Shown piece by piece: positions 5,438 through 9,267 of a stretch of DNA of 9,267 nt (position 1 is the stretch's first letter; every line of letters begins with the position of its first letter). The DNA is taken from positions 1 to 9,267 of the forward strand of contig CAIVVS010000286.1 of the NCBI GenBank assembly GCA_903909415.1, read 5' to 3'. This stretch comes from an uncultured Pseudomonadota bacterium. Lineage in GTDB: Bacteria; Pseudomonadota; Gammaproteobacteria; Burkholderiales; SG8-39. A program made the position numbers and the translations under genes. The notes below the pieces were generated by a model. That model saw only the letters and a program-made list of their open reading frames with translations, was not told where the DNA came from and searched no databases.

Positions 5438-7910
5438 TGAGCACCAGCAGCGGCGGCGAGGACAGCGCGGCACGCGCGCCCATCCAGGCATTGAAGGACA
5501 CGCACAAGAGGCCCAGCGCCGGACCGGCCACCCAGATCCACGGGTTGATGTGGTGCGGGAACTGGAACACGCGCTCGGCGATCGCCCAGCCGATGGCGCT
5601 CGCGCCTATTGACGCCAGCAGGCCGGCGATGCCGCCCAGCGCGAGGAACTCGGCGCGCTGGGCACCTGCGATGCGCGCGCGGCTCGCGCCCAGGGCGCGC
5701 ATCAGCGCCGACTCGCGCAGGCGCTCGTCCTGCGTGGCCAGCAGCGCCGAATACAGCACCAGCACGCCGGCGCCGAGCGCGAACATGAACACGAACTGCA
5801 CCGCCGCGATCACCTGCTCCATCACGATGGTGGCCTGGCGCAGGATCGCGCTCATGTCCACCACAGTCAGGTTGGGGAAGCGCTTGGACAGGCCGTTGAC
5901 GAAGGCGGCGTTGCCCTCGGGCAGGTGGAAGCTGGTGATGAAGGAGGTCGGCGCCTGTTCCATCAGCGCCGGCGTGCCGATCACGAAGAAGTTCACCCGC
6001 ATCGAGTCCCAGTCGAGCTTGCGCAGGCTGGTGATGCGCGCGCTGAACTCGCGCCCGCCCGCCTGGAAGGTGAGCGCATCGCCCAGCTTCCAGCCCAGGG
6101 TCTTCGCGATGCCCTCCTCCACCGAAAGCTCACCCTCGGTACCTGACGGCGCGAACCAGCGGCCGCCCACCACCTGGTTATGCCCGGGCAGCTCGAGCAT
6201 GTAGGACAGGTTGAACTCGCGCTCCACCAGCCGGCGCGCGCGGTCCTCGAAGTCCGCCGCGTTCACCGGCACGCCGTTCAACGCCATGAAGCGCCCGCGC
6301 ACCATCGGGTAGACCTGCGGCGCGCCCAGCTTCGCGTCGCGGAACTGCGCGAGCACCGGGTCGCGCTGCTCGGGCTGGATGTTCAGCAGGAAGCGGTTGG
6401 GCGCATCGGCCGGGATCTTGGAGCGCCAGGTCGCGAGCAGGTCCTCGCGGGTGAAGGTGAGCAGCAGGATCGCCGTCAGCCCCAGCGCCAGCGCGACGAT
6501 CTGGATGGCGTTGGAGCGCGAACGCCGCCGCAGGCTCGCCAGGCCGTAGCGCCATCCGAGGCCCGAGCCGCCCGCGACGCGGCCCAGCAGGTTGAGCAGC
6601 CCCCAGGCCGCGAACGCGAACCCGACCAGCGCCGCGCCGAAGCCGCCCAGCGCCACCAGCCCCAGCTTCACGTCGCCCGACTGCCAGACCAGCAGCGCGC
6701 CGATGGCGGCCACGCCCAGGCCCCAGGCGGCGATCGCGCGCTGCTGCGGCATGCCCACGTCGCGCCGGATCACGCGCAGCGCCGGCACGTTGCGCAGCTG
6801 CAGCAGCGGCGGCAGCGCGAAGCCGAGCAGCAAGGCAAGCCCGGTGAGGATGCCCTGCGCGGCCGGCAGCAACGAGGGCGCGGGCAGCGCCACGCCCAGC
6901 ACGCCGGCGAGCAGCTGCGCGATCACCAGTTGCACCCCGAAGCCGAGCAGGCAGCCGGCGAGGCTCGCCACCACGCCCAGCACGGTGAACTCGATGCCCG
7001 CCAGCGCGAGCAGCCGGCCCTGGGTCGCGCCCAGGCAGCGCATCACCGCATAGCCGTCCATGTGGCGCTCGCCGTAGCGGCGCGTGGACAGGGACACCGC
7101 CACCGCCGCCAGGATCACCGCCAGCATGGCGGTGAGGCCGATGAACTTCTGCGCACGTTCCATGCCGCCGCGCACCTCGGGCCGCGCGTTGGCCAGGCTC
7201 TGCAGCTGCTGGCCGCGCGCGATGCGCGGCGCGACCCATTGCTCGAAGCCCTTCACCGCGTCCGGTTCGCCGGCGGCGAGCAGGTGGTAGTAGACGCGGC
7301 TGCCGGTCTGCACCAGGCCGGTGGCCGGCACGTCGGCCAGGTTCATCATCAGGCGCGGCGCGATGTTGAAGAACGACACGCCGCGGTCTGGCTCCAGCGT
7401 GACGATCGCGCCGACCTTCAGCGTGGCATCGCCCAGCTCCAGGCTCGCGCCCGTGTCCGCGCCCAACGCGGTGGCGAGGCGCTCGTCCACCCAGACTTCG
7501 CCGCGGGCGGGACCCGCCAGCGCCTTCACGTCGGGCGCGTTCAGCGCCGGCGCGGTGCGCAGGCTCCCCCGCAGCGGGTAGTTGTCCGAGACCGCCTTGA
7601 CGCTGGCCAGTTGCGCCTGTCCCGCATGGCGCGCCATGCTGACGAAGCTGGTGTTCTCCGCCAGCCGCAGGCCGCGGCGCGGCACCTCGTCGCGGATCTC
7701 GGCCGGCCACGGATTGTCCGAGCTGATCAGCACGTCCGCGCCCAGCAGCTGCGTGGCATCGCGCTCCAGCGCCTGCTTCACCCGGTCGGCGAAGAAGCCG
7801 ACGCTGCTGACGCTGGCCACCGCAACGAGCAGCGCGAGGCCGAGCACGCGCAGTTCACCCGCGCGCCAGTCACGGCGCAGCATCGACAGCGCGAGGCGCC
7901 AGGTGTTCAT
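5427..7910 (-). CDS. ybbP: FtsX-family ABC transporter permease (YbbP-like)
   Basis: This 827-residue inner-membrane permease of the MacB/FtsX type matches the length of E. coli YbbP (about 804). The first membrane helix lies at about 20-42, followed by a large periplasmic region (45-250). The first FtsX domain spans about 256-385, with the cytoplasmic RRYGERHMDGYAVMRCLGAT stretch at 278-296. More helices lie near 393-441, and another helix at 467-486 is followed by a second periplasmic region (about 490-690). The last FtsX domain spans about 694-817 and includes ESALMRALGASRARI. With the ATPase encoded just upstream, it should form a transporter acting on lipids or envelope proteins; the substrate is unknown. 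The ATG start (MNTWRLALSMLRRDW) fits the family, and a longer frame to 8039 overlaps the ATPase gene. The spacing to the ATPase stop is 25 nt. The 3' end lies in a 15-bp tandem repeat. Confidence 0.93.
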   Translation of the reverse strand: MNTWRLALSMLRRDWRAGELRVLGLALLVAVASVSSVGFFADRVKQALERDATQLLGADVLISSDNPWPAEIRDEVPRRGLRLAENTSFVSMARHAGQAQLASVKAVSDNYPLRGSLRTAPALNAPDVKALAGPARGEVWVDERLATALGADTGASLELGDATLKVGAIVTLEPDRGVSFFNIAPRLMMNLADVPATGLVQTGSRVYYHLLAAGEPDAVKGFEQWVAPRIARGQQLQSLANARPEVRGGMERAQKFIGLTAMLAVILAAVAVSLSTRRYGERHMDGYAVMRCLGATQGRLLALAGIEFTVLGVVASLAGCLLGFGVQLVIAQLLAGVLGVALPAPSLLPAAQGILTGLALLLGFALPPLLQLRNVPALRVIRRDVGMPQQRAIAAWGLGVAAIGALLVWQSGDVKLGLVALGGFGAALVGFAFAAWGLLNLLGRVAGGSGLGWRYGLASLRRRSRSNAIQIVALALGLTAILLLTFTREDLLATWRSKIPADAPNRFLLNIQPEQRDPVLAQFRDAKLGAPQVYPMVRGRFMALNGVPVNAADFEDRARRLVEREFNLSYMLELPGHNQVVGGRWFAPSGTEGELSVEEGIAKTLGWKLGDALTFQAGGREFSARITSLRKLDWDSMRVNFFVIGTPALMEQAPTSFITSFHLPEGNAAFVNGLSKRFPNLTVVDMSAILRQATIVMEQVIAAVQFVFMFALGAGVLVLYSALLATQDERLRESALMRALGASRARIAGAQRAEFLALGGIAGLLASIGASAIGWAIAERVFQFPHHINPWIWVAGPALGLLCVSFNAWMGARAALSSPPLLVLREA

Positions 7911-7935
7911 GCGCGTTTCCCGGACGGTTGCGCCC

Positions 7936-8670
7936 TCATGCCACCACCTTGCCGGCCGACAGGCGGATGCGCCGGCCGCAGCGCGCGGCCAGCGACTCGT
8001 CGTGCGTGACCAGCACGAGCGTGGTTCCCGATTCGGCATTCAGCCGGAACAGCAGGTCGATGACTTCCGCGCCGGTGGCCGCGTCCAGGTTGCCGGTGGG
8101 CTCGTCGGCCAGCAGCAGCTTGGGGCGCATCACGAAGGCGCGCGCCAGCGCGACGCGCTGCTGCTCGCCGCCGGAGAGGGTCTTCGGATAGTGGCCGACG
8201 CGCCCGGACAGGCCGACCCGGCCCAGCATCTCGCGCGCGGCATCGCGCGCCTTCGCGTCGCCGGCCAGTTCGAGGGGCAGCATCACGTTCTCCAGCGCGG
8301 TCAGCGCCGGCAGCAGCTGGAACGACTGGAACACGAAGCCCAGCAGGCGGGCGCGCAGCGCGGCGCGGCCGTCCTCGTCCAGCGCGAACAGGTCGTGGCC
8401 GTCGATTTCCACGCTGCCGCTGGTTGGCTCGTCCAGTCCCGCGAGCAAGCCCAGCAGCGTGGACTTGCCCGAACCGGAGGCGCCGACCACGGCGAGCGCC
8501 TCGCCCGGCATCACCTCGAGGTCGATCTCCTGCAAAATGGCGAGCGTTCCCGCACCGGCGTCGCCGGACAGCGGCACCACCTTGCCGAGGGAGCGCGCGC
8601 GTATCGCGGCGCGGGCTCCTTCCGGTGCTGCGACGGGGCGGGCGGAATCGGGAACGACGGCGGCATCCAT
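7936..8670 (-). CDS. ybbA: ABC transporter ATP-binding protein (YbbA-like, LolD/MacB class)
   Basis: The 244-residue ATPase drives the permease encoded next to it. All catalytic elements are intact: Walker A GASGSGKST at 63-71, Q-loop Gln115 in FVFQSF, signature LSGGEQQR at 165-172, Walker B LLLADEP at 185-191 with catalytic Glu190, D-loop GNLD at 193-196 and switch His223 in VTHD. AGLDEPTSG, LTALENVMLP and ADEPTGNLD are typical of the LolD/MacB/FtsE class that pairs with FtsX-type permeases. An Ala/Arg-rich stretch of about 22 residues precedes the domain. The ATG chosen is the only ATG ahead of the domain; its Shine-Dalgarno is weak. The divergent partner is tesA, the same arrangement as in E. 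coli (tesA / ybbA-ybbP), which supports the assignment beyond the motifs. Confidence 0.94.
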   Translation of the reverse strand: MDAAVVPDSARPVAAPEGARAAIRARSLGKVVPLSGDAGAGTLAILQEIDLEVMPGEALAVVGASGSGKSTLLGLLAGLDEPTSGSVEIDGHDLFALDEDGRAALRARLLGFVFQSFQLLPALTALENVMLPLELAGDAKARDAAREMLGRVGLSGRVGHYPKTLSGGEQQRVALARAFVMRPKLLLADEPTGNLDAATGAEVIDLLFRLNAESGTTLVLVTHDESLAARCGRRIRLSAGKVVA

Positions 8671-8675
8671 GGGAG
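8671..8675 (+). promoter_or_regulatory. Possible Shine-Dalgarno for tesA
   Basis: GGGAG lies 8 nt before the TTG at 8684. No comparable motif precedes the other candidate tesA starts (ATG 8669, TTG 8717, ATG 8729). It abuts the ATG of the divergent ATPase gene. Confidence 0.4.
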
Positions 8676-8683
8676 TCTTCAGA

Positions 8684-9267
8684 TTGAATCCGGTATCTAG
8701 GCCTGCGTGGACCAGCTTGCGCCGGTGGATGTTCGCCCTGCTGCTGCTCGTCGCGCAGGCGATCCTCCCGGCTTGGACCCATGCCGCGCCCGGAAAGATC
8801 CTGGTGTTCGGCGACAGCCTGTCCGCGGCCTATGGCATCGGCCAGAAGGAAGGCTGGGTGGCGCTGCTGGAGGCACGACTGCGCGAACGCAAATCCGAGT
8901 ATAGCGTCGTGAATGCCAGTATCAGCGGAGAGACCACGGCCGGCGGCGCCTCGCGCATCGCCTCGGTGCTCGCCGAGCACAAGCCGCGGGTGGTGGTGCT
9001 GGAACTGGGCGCCAACGACGGCCTGCGTGGGTTGCCCATCGCACAGATGCGGGCCAACCTCACGGCCATCATCAAGGCCGCGCGCGGCGCGGGCGCGCGG
9101 GTGCTGGTGGTCGGGATGCGCATGCCGCCGAATTACGGTCCGCAATACACCCGCGAGTTCCAGGAGACGTTCGGCGCGCTGGCGCGCGAGCACAAGGCCG
9201 CGCTGGTGCCCTTCCTGTTCGAGGGTTTCGCCGGCGAGCGCGATGCCTTCCAGCCCGACGGCCTGCA
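8684..9267 (+). CDS. tesA: Periplasmic esterase/acyl-CoA thioesterase I TesA, 5' part (3' end outside window)
   Basis: This SGNH-family hydrolase (thioesterase I / protease I / lysophospholipase L1) acts in the periplasm. About 194 residues are visible in a frame that runs off the right edge; only the segment with the catalytic Asp-x-x-His is missing. Numbered from the TTG used here: nucleophile Ser45 in GDSLSAAYG (43-51), oxyanion Gly82 in ASISGET (78-84), and Asn111 in ELGANDGLRG (107-116), with PPNYGPQY following. An N-terminal signal peptide is clear: RR at 13-14, hydrophobic core 17-30, and likely cleavage after WTHA (31-34). The start is uncertain. TTG 8684 has GGGAG 8 nt upstream. ATG 8669 is in frame but overlaps the divergent ATPase start. 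TTG 8717 keeps the arginines. ATG 8729 would remove all positive charge from the signal peptide and is least likely. Confidence 0.9.
   Translation, partial: MNPVSRPAWTSLRRWMFALLLLVAQAILPAWTHAAPGKILVFGDSLSAAYGIGQKEGWVALLEARLRERKSEYSVVNASISGETTAGGASRIASVLAEHKPRVVVLELGANDGLRGLPIAQMRANLTAIIKAARGAGARVLVVGMRMPPNYGPQYTREFQETFGALAREHKAALVPFLFEGFAGERDAFQPDGL

Noticed and set aside
6180..8009. 609-codon open frame on the plus strand opposite the permease gene
   Set aside because: The translation is dominated by Gln, Arg, Ala and His, the mirror image of the GC-rich permease codons. It has no recognisable domain or plausible start signal.
7911..8039. Longer start for the permease gene within the ATPase gene
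   Set aside because: The added 43 residues are Arg/Trp/Ser-rich shadow sequence of the ATPase frame. The family N-terminus begins at the ATG at 7910.
8691..8700. -10-like sequence (TATCTA / TAGATA) between ybbA and tesA
   Set aside because: Neither strand offers a matching -35 at suitable spacing, so a promoter cannot be supported.

Overview
This is a GC-rich chromosomal window from a proteobacterium. GC looks well above 60% by eye, and codon third positions are strongly G/C. The tesA / ybbA-ybbP divergent block, moeA, rmuC, an Alx-type TerC protein and a group II truncated haemoglobin together suggest a betaproteobacterium or a closely related gammaproteobacterium. This is inferred from gene content only. 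No tRNA, rRNA, CRISPR array, insertion sequence, transposase or phage gene was seen, and almost all of the sequence is coding.

Layout from left to right. (1) The 3' part of moeA (molybdenum cofactor biosynthesis) is followed on the same strand by a small membrane-anchored AsmA-like protein of unknown function; this pair ends in an AT-rich, terminator-like spacer. (2) rmuC lies on the minus strand and converges on that spacer. (3) Two minus-strand genes, a TerB-like acidic helical protein and a 77-residue TFIIB-type zinc-ribbon protein, are joined by a 1-base TGATG overlap, and rmuC lies downstream of them. (4) A 227-bp divergent spacer rich in inverted repeats separates the TerB-like gene from a plus-strand TerC/Alx-family membrane protein, a family linked to Mn2+ export and tellurite phenotypes. 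(5) A truncated haemoglobin gene (minus) converges on the TerC gene with only 9 bp between the stop codons. (6) Upstream of it on the minus strand lie a large FtsX-type permease (YbbP-like) and its ABC ATPase (YbbA-like). (7) The 5' part of tesA (periplasmic SGNH esterase/thioesterase) runs divergently off the right edge.

Most genes are conserved housekeeping or envelope functions, and I see no clear defence system or mobile island. The parts least explained by known families are the TerB-like/zinc-ribbon pair facing TerC across a spacer with competing hairpins; the 15-bp tandem repeat that multiplies the stop codon of the permease gene and keeps it in frame with the haemoglobin gene; and the almost zero-length divergent start region between ybbA and tesA.
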